Positions 1 to 10,719 of a stretch of 64,000 nt of DNA are shown piece after piece. The position numbers were made by a program, and so were the translations under genes. Under the pieces are notes generated by a model. That model was not told where the DNA came from, made no database searches, and saw only the letters and a program-made list of their open reading frames with translations. Origin of the DNA: Forficula auricularia (lineage: Eukaryota > Arthropoda > Insecta > Dermaptera > Forficulidae); contig JALMQS010000828.1 in the NCBI GenBank assembly GCA_024734495.1, forward strand, positions 5,133,603 to 5,197,602, read 5' to 3'. Position 1 is the first letter of the stretch. Each line of letters opens with the position of its first letter.

Positions 1-697
1 TAAGGATAAAGTTTACCGAGTTTCAAATTTTTTGAACCATTACTTTGGCTGGAATAAAAAATTGATCGTTCCAAATCCTCATGTTATTTAGATGTGAAAC
101 TTAATCGCCGTATAGCACTAAGTTAAAATTGAGATAGAGCCTTGAAACTTGGGAGATATTTTTTTATTTATTTCTAACCATATGAGCTCCTGTTAGCTTA
201 AATATTCGAAAATATCCAATTTAAGGGGCACCCAAATGTGCATTAGGTACAATAATGTCACGTGGTCTGTTGAGTATTTTTTTTTTATGATTCTCAATTA
301 TCTGTATTTTATTTCCCCATTTGGCAAGTGATATTTATTTGTTGTAACATTTTAATTTAAAAGGGATTTGAATTGTTCATTGGATTACTTTGAATAAGGG
401 ATTGTCTAACTTTGGAATGTTTGTAGGAGATTAAGTTGACTAATCGAAATGGAACGAGCCCAGGCGAATAGAGCAAACATTTTGTCCTAAGTTAAGATTA
501 TTATCAAAGGTGAAAAGCCAATCCCTCTAGAGCTCGATTAATCGCCAATACCTATGTTGATAATAATCCTTTATCCAATATTTATATTTGTACAAAGATT
601 AAGATTTATGTCAGTTTGACATTTCTTGTATTAAATGAATTTAATAATAAACTGTCACAAATCACTTTAAGTATGAAAAACATTTTATTCGTCTTTT
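1..697. other. Anonymous AT-rich DNA, no gene seen
   Basis: No coding frame, RNA gene or terminal repeat is recognisable. The last part (about 636-695) contains a short block, AATAAACTGTCACAAATCAC, that recurs at 3687-3735 next to a GAGACG-box repeat, so this end is repeat-derived. Confidence 0.5.
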
Positions 698-848
698 TTA
701 ACCAACTTCAAAAAAGGAGGAAGTTCTCAATTCGACTGAATTTTTTTTTGTGTCTATGTTACCTGATATCTTCCCCAATTGTGAACCGATTTTGATGATT
801 TTTTTCCATTGGGTTCAGTATAGTTTCCGATTGGTCCCGTTTTTCTTT

Positions 849-1424
849 ACTTTATCCAATGCGAAACATGGGTAAAGTATTGTAATCGGTCTCATGCCAA
901 GCGCGACTTCAAAGGGTCCTCAGGTAAAGACTACGAAACTCATGGACTGAATTAAAGTCACAAATTGTAGTATTCATTAAGGTTGAATTTTAGCACGTTT
1001 CGGTTTTGCCAAAAATTACACGGGGTCTGGTCCAGAGGCCAAAAAGTTCGATTTTTTCATTTAGTGCCTGCGGATGTATGTATGTATGTTATCTTTTTTT
1101 TGTCCACGATTTTTTCCACACCGTTGCATCGATTGAAAGAAAATTGAAAACCTACCATTACTTTAACAAAATGAAACGCTGATTAGTTTTTGGTACATAT
1201 CGGCCCACAAACATTAGTACTTTATTTCAGTACTTTTTTAGTTTTTTCTAAATATCTTGCAAATGGCTTAATCAATTTTGAAGAAAATTAATATCCTAAT
1301 GAAGTACCTTTGGGACCACAAAAAAGGTTAAATAAAGTTTTTACTAAAATTATATTTTAAAGTACTTTACTCTAGAGTAAGATAGTACATTGGATAAAGT
1401 TTAGCAACGATCCGTTGGAGTTTA
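849..1424 (+). repeat. Dispersed repeat A, copy 1, nested in family C
   Basis: This copy matches 41101-41709 along its whole length. It starts with an imperfect hairpin (CTTTATCCA ... TGGGTAAAG) followed by TATTGTAATCG, and ends near a palindrome GCAACGATCCGTTG. An internal microsatellite near 1073-1088 is (ATGT)n here but (GGAT)n in the other copy. The host sequence resumes at CATTGGTATTGG exactly as in the uninterrupted family C copy, which supports insertion. Confidence 0.7.
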
Positions 1425-1687
1425 TTCATTGGTATTGGACGTTTTTTTTTGTTTTGTTTGTTTAGGCATAACTTCTTTGTTTATGAACCGATTTTAATTA
1501 TTCTTTCTGCGTTTGGATCAGAATAGCTATAATGTAGTCCAGATACCTAACTATTAATTTATTTATTTATTTTATGTATGTAGAGCAAGAACTTTTTACC
1601 ACATGGACTGATTTCGATGATATTTTTTTATTGGAAAGGGGTACCTTAGGGGTGATCCCATATTAATTTGGTCAAGTTCTGATCATA

Positions 1688-1916
1688 TGTGCCCATAATT
1701 ATGAAAGTGGTCTAAGTCATTGATTGTTAGTTTCGAGATATTTAAGGTTTTATAAAATAAACAAGATTCGAATTCTGTATAATGAGACAACTAGAAATCC
1801 ACTTAACGGTTTATGCGATTTTTTATTACTGTACTTTTTAAATGGATGTGACATAAAATATGAAAAACTAATTTTTTAATTTTTTGACTTAGACCACTTT
1901 CATAATTATGGGCACA
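1688..1916. mobile_element. TA-flanked MITE (Tc1/mariner-like)
   Basis: Near-perfect inverted ends of about 32 bp start TGTGCCCATAATTATGAAAG and are flanked by TA on both sides (1686-1687 and 1917-1918). The surrounding sequence closes up onto the uninterrupted family C copy at about 39300. At 229 bp it has no coding capacity. The TA target suggests Tc1/mariner cross-mobilisation; this is inference from target-site length only. Confidence 0.8.
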
Positions 1917-2475
1917 TATGATCAATGACGAAATAAAGTAAATCTCCAATTCTTATGAGCAAATAATCGAAATTATAATAAATAAAATCTTTTATAAAAA
2001 AAAAAACAATCTTAAAACGTTCATTTAAAACCAGCAAACTTTTCAAGAGAATTTTCTATATTTATGAATTGAATTTTATTATCATTTTCTAATTCATTCG
2101 TCCGACGCTTTCTTTTACAAGATATTATACTAAGTCAGTATTAATAACATCACTAAAAAGAGAAAAATAAAAATAATTTTTATAAAAAAAATAAAACCGA
2201 TTTAAAAGAAAAATTAAATGCAACAATTAAAATAATACCTCAAAAATAAAATAATATGCACTAAAAGGTATAAAATAATTATCTAATTTAGTTTCAACTA
2301 AACGAAGAAATATTTACATTAAATCAATTTTTGAAGTCGGTGCTAAACAAACTTTATAAGCGAGCATACCCGCCAAACGTACTAAGATCCGTCTAGTTTG
2401 ATTCATAAAATGTAAATTTTTAGCACCGACTTCAAAGGGTGATTTCTTGTTAATGTTTCGTCGCTTAGTTGTAAC

Positions 2476-2740
2476 CGAGGGGTGATCCGCGATTGGAAGT
2501 AGGTGTACACCTCTTTGGAAGTATTTTGGAAGTACTTGGAAATATTTGAAAGTACTTGGAAATATTTAGAAGTACTTAGAAATATTTGGAATTGCTTGGA
2601 AATGTTTGGAAGTACTTGGAAATATTTGGAATTATTTGGAAATATTTGGAATACTTGGAAATATTTGGAAGTACTTTGAAATATTTGGAAGTACAAGTGG
2701 AAGTAGGTGTACAGCACATTATGTCGCGGTTCACCCCTCG
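2476..2740. mobile_element. Minisatellite-carrying TIR element, copy 1
   Basis: Imperfect 17-bp inverted ends, CGAGGGGTGATCCGCGA and TCGCGGTTCACCCCTCG, enclose a minisatellite. The flanks are a perfect 8-bp duplication, GTTGTAAC (2468-2475 and 2741-2748), and removing the element restores the family C sequence seen at 13868-13885. The interior alternates GGAAGTACTT and GGAAATATTT, a 20-bp unit built of two 10-bp halves. An 8-bp duplication fits hAT-like or P-like transposition. The termini do not start with the usual hAT CA, so the superfamily is left open. The long frames through it are stop-free only because the repeat lacks stops. Confidence 0.85.
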
Positions 2741-2868
2741 GTTGTAACTAAATTAGATAATTATTTTATACCTTTTAGTGCATTTGATTTGATTTTTGAA
2801 TTCTTATTATTTTATTTATTGCATTTAATTTTTTTGAAATCGGTTTTATTTTTTTATAAAAATATATA

Positions 2869-3227
2869 TATGGTATATAAAAGCCATTGTCAGACAGTAC
2901 CCGTGGCGCAGCAAGGCGAACATGTGGGAGAAAAATCAACTAATATTCAATGACACTTGTTATATTGTCAAATTTTTCAAATAAAACATCTCTATTCTCT
3001 ATATTATATATCTATAATATCTCTATATATTAATATATTCCTCTATATATAGCTTAGAAAATTAGATTTACGGCGTGTCTCATTTGAAATTTTAGTAGAA
3101 AAATTTCTTAATTTTAAAATATAATTTAAATTTAATTTTTGGAAATAATTCATACCGTGAAAATTAATTTTTTTTGAATTTAAGAAAAATATAAATTCTT
3201 GAAATTTTAGTAGACAAATTAATTTTA

Positions 3228-3230
<3 letters not shown>
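2869..3230. other. AT-rich low-complexity DNA
   Basis: TA-dominated sequence with a duplicated phrase GAAATTTTAGTAGA (about 3087, 3200 and 3340). No gene or terminal repeat is seen. Confidence 0.5.

Positions 3231-3266
<36 letters not shown>
3231..3266. repeat. (AT)n microsatellite
   Basis: Uninterrupted alternating AT of about 35 bp, continuing as imperfect TATATA to about 3277. Confidence 0.9.
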
Positions 3267-3275
<9 letters not shown>

Positions 3276-3392
3276 TTAATTTATAATATAAGTTTTAATG
3301 GGATAATGAGATTAATTCTTAATTTATTACTGTGCGGGTCATTTGAAATTTTAGTAGATAAATTAATTTTAAAATTATTATAATAGCCATAT

Positions 3393-3735
3393 CTCGAGAC
3401 GTTGCCTACCAGAGCCACCAGCTCGGAGCACGCCTGCTACTGCTATCTTATCTTAATATAATAATGAAATAGGTTTCCAACCGATCGGGAACTTCGAGAG
3501 AAATGGTTGCATGCTCTAATAAAGTATTTATAAAGCATTTACTGATATTTTTAATCTTTCTTTGATCAATATTCATTATTCGAAAAAAAAAATTTCAAAA
3601 CATATAATTACGGTCAGCTAATAATAACATCTCGAGACGCTGCCCGCCAGGCTGCCACGGCACGCCCGGCACCGCTCGCTATTATAATAAACTGTCACAA
3701 ATCACTATAAGTGTGAAAAACTTTTTATTCGTTTT
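3393..3735 (+). repeat. Two GAGACG-box repeat fragments
   Basis: CTCGAGACGTTGCCTACCAG (3396) and CTCGAGACGCTGCCCGCCAG (3632) are copies of a GC-rich box that recurs at about 20250, 22570, 50950, 51617, 55970 and 58305 inside Helitron-like repeats. The second copy is followed by the block AATAAACTGTCACAAATCAC also present at about 645. These are truncated; no ends can be set. Confidence 0.55.
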
Positions 3736-4180
3736 TTTTTTTTAGATTGTTTTTCCACAGTAATATATCATGATTTTTGATAACAATTTTTGTTTCTTCA
3801 AAGTTATTATTTCGTTTATACCTCCTCCAAACATTTTTTTACAACGATATACTTTGATAAGCGTTATTCGTCATACAGACTCCAAATCTTTGCTCCTTAA
3901 TGGTGACAAATTTCTGGTATTTTATAGATTAATTGGACAATTTATTTTCTTCTTTTTTTTATCAAATTGCTGTTATATTGTATTTGGATTTAATTGAAGC
4001 TATAAAAACAAAGAATTACTTAAAGTATCTCATATAGATAAACTAAATCACATTCCATTTATTTTATATACGATTTTCTATTAGCAACGGAAATTTTAAA
4101 TCGCTCAGCATTTCAAAGCAGCATTTTTAATTGGCATCTATTGAGATAGAAAATTAATTTCTCTGTGCTATACAATAATA
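3736..4180. other. AT-rich DNA, no gene supported
   Basis: A 75-codon frame at 3770-3997 is phenylalanine/isoleucine-rich, as expected of random AT-rich DNA, and has no recognisable motif. No other structure is seen. Confidence 0.5.
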
Positions 4181-4262
4181 CAGTGTTTCTCAACCTTTTT
4201 TGGTTGACGGCACACTAAAAATATCTGGAATTATTTGCGGCACACGAACTAAATTTAAAAAT
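4181..4262 (+). mobile_element. One-ended hAT-like terminus
   Basis: CAGTGTTTCTCAACCTTTTT followed by GGCACACT is the familiar hAT-type terminal phrase. The matching inverted end is not found downstream, so this is a truncated relic. Confidence 0.5.
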
Positions 4263-4299
4263 ATATATAACTAAATATAACTAAACTTCTTGAGGTTAA

Positions 4300-4437
4300 T
4301 TTTTAAGGATTTAGGTGTCGGTTCTAGGTGAAACATTATAAGTAACTTATGAGGAGAATTTTCTAGGTTAGGTTTCACCTTCAACCTAACCTAGAAAATT
4401 CTCCTCATAAGTTACTTTCTTGAGGATACAAATTCTC
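4300..4437. repeat. Family D foldback, copy 1
   Basis: It has the phrase GGTTCTAGGTGAAACATT followed by a perfect inverted pair of more than 40 bp (about 4341-4377 and 4381-4420) around GGTTTCACC. The same GTGAAAC ... GTTTCAC signature recurs at about 24240, 27775, 36435, 60445 and 62130. Confidence 0.65.
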
Positions 4438-4462
4438 ATTTAAATAGGTGTTGGTTTTATTC

Positions 4463-4515
4463 TTTTTTGACAGACGTTTCGTCACTATATTTGCAACTTC
4501 TTCAGCGACTTATTC
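4463..4515 (-). ncRNA. Hammerhead-like ribozyme motif, family 1 (minus strand)
   Basis: On the minus strand: CTGAAGA (4505-4499), one nucleotide, stem II GTTGC/GTGAC with an AAATATA loop, GAAA, then CGTC. Stem II pairs through two wobbles. Stem I is weak in this arm, so it is probably a decayed partner of the copy at 4641-4693. Confidence 0.55.
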
Positions 4516-4640
4516 TTCAAAACAATTATGCTTTCTGTGTTTCTTTGTTTAAACTGTGAAGAAAAATGAATGTGTTTAAGAATAAAATAAATGAAAAAAG
4601 ATAAAATGTTTGGAATAATATATCAGACAATTGAGTTGAA

Positions 4641-4693
4641 GAATAAGCCGCTGAAGAAGTCGCAAATATAGTGACGAAACGTCTGTCTTATTC
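4641..4693 (+). ncRNA. Hammerhead-like ribozyme motif, family 1 (plus strand)
   Basis: Stem I is GAATAAG paired with CTTATTC (plus two inner pairs). It is followed by CTGAAGA (4651-4657), one unpaired A, stem II GTCGC/GTGAC with loop AAATATA, GAAA, and the minimal stem III CG with cleavage-type triplet GTC. This is the order of a type I hammerhead. It forms a head-to-head pair with the minus copy at 4463. The extra A before stem II is non-canonical, so activity is uncertain. Confidence 0.65.
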
Positions 4694-4759
4694 AATATAA
4701 AACTCTGAATTCACTTTATTTGCCAATTTTATTTAGGCTTCATCGGGCGCAGGGCTTCG

Positions 4760-4895
4760 CACGAGACGAGACGAGACGAGACGAGACGAGACGAGACGAG
4801 ACTTGAGAAAATATCGTCTCGGTCTCGTGAATTATCAAAAAAGACAGTATCGTTTCGGTCTCGGTCTCGTCTCGTCTGGTCTCGTTTGGTCTCGC
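4760..4895. repeat. GAGAC pentanucleotide repeat in inverted arrangement
   Basis: About nine GAGAC units (4760-4803) are followed, after a 60-bp interval, by CTCGT/GTCTC units in the opposite orientation up to about 4895. The whole can fold into a GC-richer hairpin in AT-rich surroundings. Confidence 0.85.
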
Positions 4896-5095
4896 CAAGT
4901 ATCGTTACATTCTTATTTTTTTATAGTATAGTAAAAATATAAAAAATTAAATAACTGAAATTAAATTTTTCACTTACGAAGAAATATTTCACACGATATT
5001 TATTATTGAACTGTTTAAAAAGTAAGGTAAAACGATATTTATTGAAATTATATTAGGTTAGATTTGGTGGTTTTCACAAAGAGGAAATTTTTTTT

Positions 5096-5145
5096 TAATT
5101 TCTCGATATATTTCGGGTTGTTAACCCATCATCATGAAAACATCA
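5096..5145 (-). ncRNA. Degenerate hammerhead-like motif, family 5
   Basis: On the minus strand: ATGATGA (core C replaced by A), T, stem II GGGTT/AACCC, GAAA, the palindrome TATATA, then TC. The same stem-II family appears more intact at 36573. The core substitution predicts an inactive copy. Confidence 0.45.
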
Positions 5146-5517
5146 ACTATCTTGTATCTTATTAATGCTTTGACATAAGATCATAAGGACGGACAGACAG
5201 GCACTAAATCAACACTAATCGGGTTGCTGTTTATTTTTAAACAAAACCTTAAAAATGGTATTGTGTAGTAAATTGAACACCCTCTCTTAGTGATGGTTTG
5301 AAAGAGCTCATATATCTTAAAAAGTATTTATTTTAGAGCCTATATTTATATAACTTTTTCTTGTTTTCGTGAAAATTACCTTTTCTCAAAATATGGTTAC
5401 CATTTTGAACACTGGGTATAGTAAATAAATACAAATTTTAAATGAAGAGAATATCTCACCATTCATTAGCAGTCGGTCGCTTTTACGCTTCAAGAAGCGA
5501 AGCATTTTGTATTCTAA
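5146..5517. other. Anonymous DNA
   Basis: No motif, terminal repeat or credible coding frame is seen before the MITE that starts at 5518. Confidence 0.45.
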
Positions 5518-5676
5518 GGGCCAGTTGTATGAAGCAAAGTAAATGCTTTTTACCACTAACAAAGGGTAGGAACTTTCAGTGCCTGTCATCTGATTGGCCA
5601 TCCCAGTGGCTCCATTTACCATCTACCCTTTGTTAGTGATAAAAAAAGCACTTACTTTGCGACATACAACCGGCCC
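5518..5676. mobile_element. PIF/Harbinger-like MITE
   Basis: Inverted ends of about 50 bp start GGGCCAGTTGTATG and GGGCCGGTTGTATG and are flanked by TAA on both sides (5515-5517 and 5677-5679). A three-base TWA target and GGG-starting ends are typical of PIF/Harbinger derivatives. At 159 bp it is non-coding; two overlapping short frames across it are artefacts of the inverted repeat. Confidence 0.8.
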
Positions 5677-6574
5677 TAAGTGACTATTTAAATTATTTCA
5701 AAACATTATTTCCTATTGAAATTTCAATGAACAGACTATATAAAAGTCAAATAATATCACCTGGGAAGAATTGAAAAAAGTATATAGATTTTTATATAGA
5801 GTTTCATGATTGCGAAATGATGAAATATGCAAAACAGGAACTAAGCCAAACGGCTGTAAATCATCAATTCACAATAACTTCTCTCTCATTTAGAAAGAAT
5901 GTAGATTCCGAGGCTAAGTAAATATTTAAAGAGGTAAAAGACCTCTCACAGGAAACCAAGATTAAAATAAGAATATAGAAATGTAAGTATATTGAACTTG
6001 TAAAAGCCGAATGAATAATATTTAAAATATTTCAAGTATTTCCCTTTAAATCAACTCAATTCCAATTCAAGATTCAGCTGGGCTATTGTGTAGCTAAATC
6101 TATATATTTAGTAGAATTGAAATGACATTTTGCCAAGAGTAGAGTTGACTAATTTTTGAGGGATCAATTTGAAAATGTATCTTTTTAGATTAAATTGAAA
6201 ATATTGCTGAGAGTAATATAGTAGAGTTGTTGACTCTTAAGAAGAAATCCATGCGGTTGTCCTATTTATATTTGCATTAAACTAATTGATTTCTCATTAA
6301 GAATTGTATCTTCTGTTTAACATAAAGTTTCAAAAAGAAAAATATTTAATATTTTATTTATTTAAGACAATATATTTGAAAATTTCAATTTGATATTTCA
6401 CATGAATATTTGATCGAATTTTAGTTAAATCTATATCTAAACAACTTTAAAAGAATGATAATTTTGGAATATTATTTACAAAAATAATCCAGACCACCAC
6501 ATTTTGCTGTATGGCGGTTTGTAAACACTTAGTTAAGTTGACAAATGGTAGATAGTAGACTGACTGGTAAATGC
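5677..6574. other. AT-rich DNA with one dispersed-repeat fragment
   Basis: Mostly featureless. At about 6205-6265 there is a copy of repeat N (GAGAGTA...TAGAGTTGTTGA), also found at about 29297, 43935 and 46375. Confidence 0.45.
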
Positions 6575-6985
6575 CTGTTGTACAAGGTATCTAGCGACCT
6601 CTGTAAAGATTAAAGTCAAGTAAGAAATATTTTTTGGTTGGCAATGCAAAAATCCCTAAAATCTCATTAAAATGTTTATTTTATCAAGTTTAGAACCCAT
6701 GATTTTTAAATAAAGTGCTTTAAATAAATAAATCGGCCAGTTAACAATATGATTACCATTATTATTATTGTGCCCATATCCGTTGTACAAGGTAGCTATC
6801 GAACTCTGTAAAGATTAAAGTCAAGCAAAAAATATTTTTAGGTTGGCAATGCAAAAATCCCTAAAACCTCATTAAAATGTTTATTTTTTCATTTGTTACA
6901 ACCCATGATTTTTAAATAAAGTGCTTTAAATAAATCGGCCAGTTAACAATATGATTACCATTATTATGGCTTTAATAAACTGTCA
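6575..6985 (+). repeat. Tandem duplication, about 205-bp unit x2
   Basis: Both units start at GTTGTACAAGGTA (6577 and 6782) and run through the shared phrases GGTTGGCAATGCAAAAATCC and TCGGCCAGTTAACAATATGA. The copies differ by scattered substitutions and small indels. Confidence 0.85.
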
Positions 6986-8440
6986 TACAACCGGCACTTA
7001 GGTGCCAGAACTAAAATAAGCTCTTTTCTATTATAAACAGGGCTTGGAAGATAATATTGATAATTCTCTAAGATGTTTAATAAATTATTCAGATATTAAA
7101 GATTTCATAATTGAATTTGATACATTACCACAAATGTAGATAAAATATTTTAATTTAAAAATGATGTATTTCATTGCTAATTTATAAATAAATGGAACTT
7201 GAAAGTTGAAATGAATTTAATTAATTAATGAGATGGCATACTATATTTCTAAATTTTATAAAAAAAATGTTATTAAGTCAACCATAAAATGGTAACAACC
7301 CATTTTCGCACATTGTTGAACAAAGAATCGAATTTAGAAGTATGTTTTTTTTATGCATAGTAGAGTTAAAAAATCTTAAATCTGAACTTTTTCAAAATTT
7401 ATTAATTTAATAACTTAAAAATAGGAAAGAGATTAACCAGTCAAGCCAAATATAGAATAGATTTCGTAAAAATTAGTTTATTTTTCATATTTAAAGAGAA
7501 GCTGGCTTAAGCCGGGATTATCTAAAGTCATTCGTGGTATATGAGCTTTAAGGCCCAGTTCTGAATATAGTCAGGGGAATGAGATTAGTCAGGGTCCAAA
7601 CACCCTCATATAACAAAATAGAACATTATGATTGGCGATGGACCTTAGAAGGGATAGAAAACGGACAATCATATGAAACGTCGTCTCCACCCACCAAGGA
7701 GACACTATTGAAAATGCATAAAAGGATCAACACGGAGAAATAGAGAGACTACTTCTTCTTTTACACTCTCTATTATTTTATCCAGCTCTTACCTTACATC
7801 TCTATATTATACACTCTCTCTATTACTCGATCTCACGAGTATATTTCTTCTTCCTGGAGTCGTTTTTGCGGGCATTTTCATTCATCCACTTGCGAGCCCC
7901 TCCATTGGCATTTCTATCATTAGCACGATAGCTAATTGGATAGCACGGACAAGAATACCTGTCCGGCTCTCGTGAAGACACCACGGAAGCTTATCAAAAA
8001 GGCGAGACTCCAGGCCCGTTACACACTCTTCGACGTGGCAGTCTACGGAACCTGAGCGAGAGGGGGCCACGGCACAGTTAGTGCTGTTCGAATTACTTTG
8101 AACCGATCAGCACACCTCGAGAGCAAACGTAATTAATCACAATTTCTTTGAACGATCTCCGTTCACCCCTTAAAGCCATCAAATCATTTAATTCTTTCTG
8201 ACTGTTAAATTCACCAAGGACCTCAATAAATCATATATTATACATTGAATTCTTGATTATCTTTCACTGTTAAGAAAATTTCCCCATTCTCCTTTGCAGC
8301 TAGAATTCATTTAAGTATTTTTATTTTATTTTTGCCTATTTAGAATTATTTTTTTATTTTTTTTAAATTCATTGCATCAGATTAACTTCAGTAACGTAAA
8401 ATTTGAACATAAGAGTAAATTCAGTAGTTTATCAAACTAG
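6986..8440. other. Anonymous DNA, partly pyrimidine-rich
   Basis: 7741-7850 is CT-rich. 7920-8080 is less AT-rich and contains TAGCTAATTGG, resembling a Pol III A box, but no B box was found, so a tRNA-derived origin is not supported. The short reverse frame at 7882-8070 has no recognisable motif. Confidence 0.45.
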
Positions 8441-8459
8441 TACAACGAGATACACTGAG

Positions 8460-8880
8460 TTACACCACCACCTCCACGTCTATAAAGGTTAGTATTCTCA
8501 CACTCAGGAATATTCCCCTTAAACGTCCCCTTACCAAACTAATTTCCTTACCCCTCCAACCACATACCCTCCCTAACCCCATTGCATGGTGGAGGTTTCG
8601 CTGGGATTACATGCCCCTCCAACCACCAACCCTCCCAGACCCCATTTTACCCCTGGACCCCACCCCACGACCCACACCCTCAACCCCAACCCCGACCCTA
8701 CGCCACCACCACGCCCTGGACCCTACCCCGTGTCCTCCACCCCGCCCCACACTACCATACAACCCCGTGATTACCCCCACACCCCCACCCGTGACTCTGG
8801 ATCGTCACCTGAACAACCCGCCCTCCAATTTCCCTACCCCTCCAACCACATACCCTCCTTAACCCCATTACAACCATATT
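8460..8880 (+). repeat. C-rich low-complexity tract
   Basis: It has strongly strand-asymmetric CCCC/CCACC runs, with CCCTCCAACCACATACCCTC near both ends (about 8552 and 8836). Similar C-rich tracts lie inside or next to Helitron-like repeats at about 20825, 42655 and 50280. The minus strand has many G runs that could form quadruplexes. Overlapping proline-rich frames here follow from the composition. Confidence 0.75.
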
Positions 8881-9408
8881 TGGTTATACATATTTACTCT
8901 CTGCCTAAAATTAAATCTGCATAATCAACCAAACATCGTATCAATAATGGAAACAAATTAAAATATCATAAGATAGAAAGTAAAGTAAAAAAAGAGTGAG
9001 ACAGAGAGGGTAGTTTAAAAAACGACTTAATAGCAAGAAGAGTTGCCTTTCAAAGTTAATTATCCTTTCTAAATAAATATTTAATGATCTAATTACAGTG
9101 AAATTCATTAAGGAAATTTCTTTTTCATTGAATGAATGAATATCTACCCTGTTTGACTAAGTTAATTTCTCAAAGGAATTGATAAAATAACTAGGGACGT
9201 AGGTGTGATTTACTTAATATTAACTACCTTTCTATTTGTTCTATAGTAATGAGAAAACAAGTTAAATATATAACTAATATATCATTCTAATAATTTAATT
9301 GTATATATTATTCAGAATTATTTTAATGTCACAAATTTCGATAACTTCCTTTATCAATAAAATTTTTTTGAAGTGATAACTTCTTTTGGCGCGCCTTTTA
9401 TTTATTTG
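8881..9408. other. AT-rich DNA, nothing recognised
   Basis: No gene, inverted ends or tandem structure is seen. Confidence 0.45.
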
Positions 9409-10318
9409 CCCTCTTAACGTTTTTTGTTGAATATCAAGAAAGGGCTTATTTCAGATGAAAGGATTAAAAAGTTTGGCATTTTGGCTTTTGGCATCCTTCT
9501 TTCTCATCTAGTATTCATAATATGATAAAATGCTTAAGAATTATTTATTTCTCAATTTTTCTATCAAAATCTATAAAGAGTTGATAAGGGGAGACCCTTA
9601 CATACTTTTCTGCTTTTTTGAAGGGGGTAAAAAATATTTATTTTAAATATATTTCAATGAAATTATATCCAATCATCTCTATATGAAATATTAATTCAAA
9701 TAATAATAAAATTTTCAAGTAAATTAAAATTTATTTTTCTATCAAAATCGATAAAGAGTTGATAAGGGGGGACCCTTACCTACTTTTCTGCTTTTTTGAA
9801 GGGGGTAAAAATTATTTATTTTAAGGATATTTCAATGAAATTATATCCATTCATCTCTATATGAAATACTAATTAAAATAATAATAAAATTTTCCAATAA
9901 ATAAAAATTTATTTTTCTATCAAAATCCATAAAGAGTTGATAAGGAGGGACCCTTACCTACTTTCTGCTTTTTTGAAGGGGGTAAAAAGTATTTATTTTA
10001 AAGATATTTCAATGAAATTATATCCATTCAACTCTATATGAAATACTAATTAAAATAATAGTATTGAAGATCTAACCAATTCTGATGATTTTCTTTTTAA
10101 TATTTTTTCATTGAAATATTTTAAAAATTGAAGACTTTCAAAGATGAGATCCTTTTATTATTTGCTCTCTTAACGTTTTTTGTTGAATATCAAGAAAGGG
10201 CTTATTTCAGATGAAAGGATTAAAAAGTTTGGCATTTTGGCTTTTGGCATCCTTCTTTCTCATCTAGTATTCATAATATGATAAAATGCCCATGCTTAAG
10301 AATTATTTATTTCTCAAA
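9409..10318 (+). repeat. 178-bp x3 satellite-like array between 140-bp direct repeats
   Basis: Three monomers start at CTATCAAAATC (9561, 9739, 9917), each with the near-palindromic core TTGATAAGGGGGGACCCTTA or a variant. The array lies between near-identical direct repeats at 9409-9556 and 10163-10318, which share AACGTTTTTTGTTGAATATC. A diverged relative of the monomer forms a second 3-copy array at 59690-60180. Confidence 0.85.
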
Positions 10319-10719
10319 ATTTATTCATAAGAAAATTATTTTCTTAGTTTTATACCCAAGCAATCATTTGAATAATCTAAAATGTTTGAAAAAATAAAAT
10401 AATAATTTCGGACAACTCGGGGGTGGAAGGGTGGTTTGAGGGTTTGAGGGTTGAAGGCTCGGCTTTCGTCGGAGCCCCATTTACATCTTATTTGAGTCTG
10501 AGCTACCAATGTTGTCATGCAAATGGAGCCCTCGGGGACAAAATCTCTCAAAGCCTCGCCCAGTTTACAGGGTTAACGAAATCCCCCGGCTTGGCTGTAT
10601 TGAAAATTAAATGAGTGTGTTAATCATTTTACCAAGGAAGAGTATTTTTGGTCCTTTTAATTTTCATGAAATAATTGAATTCTCCGTGAGTTGATTAATA
10701 GAAAAACATATTTTAATTT
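10319..10719. other. Anonymous DNA with a GC-richer patch
   Basis: 10410-10600 is GC-richer and open on both strands (63 and 71 codons), but neither frame shows a known motif. The imperfect inverted pair GAGCCCCATTT/AAATGGAGCCC (about 10473 and 10519) suggests repeat origin rather than an exon. Confidence 0.4.

Larger units (their letters stand above)
698..2868. mobile_element. Composite copy of foldback family C with three nested insertions
   Basis: The segment opens with a variant of the arthropod-style repeat AACCGACTTCAAAAAAGGAGG and follows the uninterrupted copy at 39066-39612 in reverse order. Three insertions split it: repeat A (849-1424), a TA-flanked MITE (1688-1916) and the minisatellite element (2476-2740). 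The end block is present twice in inverted orientation (about 2190-2395 and 2400-2868). The superfamily is not clear. No coding capacity is seen. Confidence 0.7.

Noticed and set aside
7920..8080. Possible SINE head (TAGCTAATTGG as A box)
   Set aside because: No B box at the right distance and no poly-A tail or TSD.
8582..8924. Three overlapping proline/threonine-rich frames
   Set aside because: Produced by C-rich low-complexity DNA; no signal peptide, domain or regulatory context.
9409..10318. Short LTR element (140-bp direct repeats as LTRs)
   Set aside because: No TG...CA ends, primer-binding site, polypurine tract or coding region; the interior is a 178-bp tandem array.
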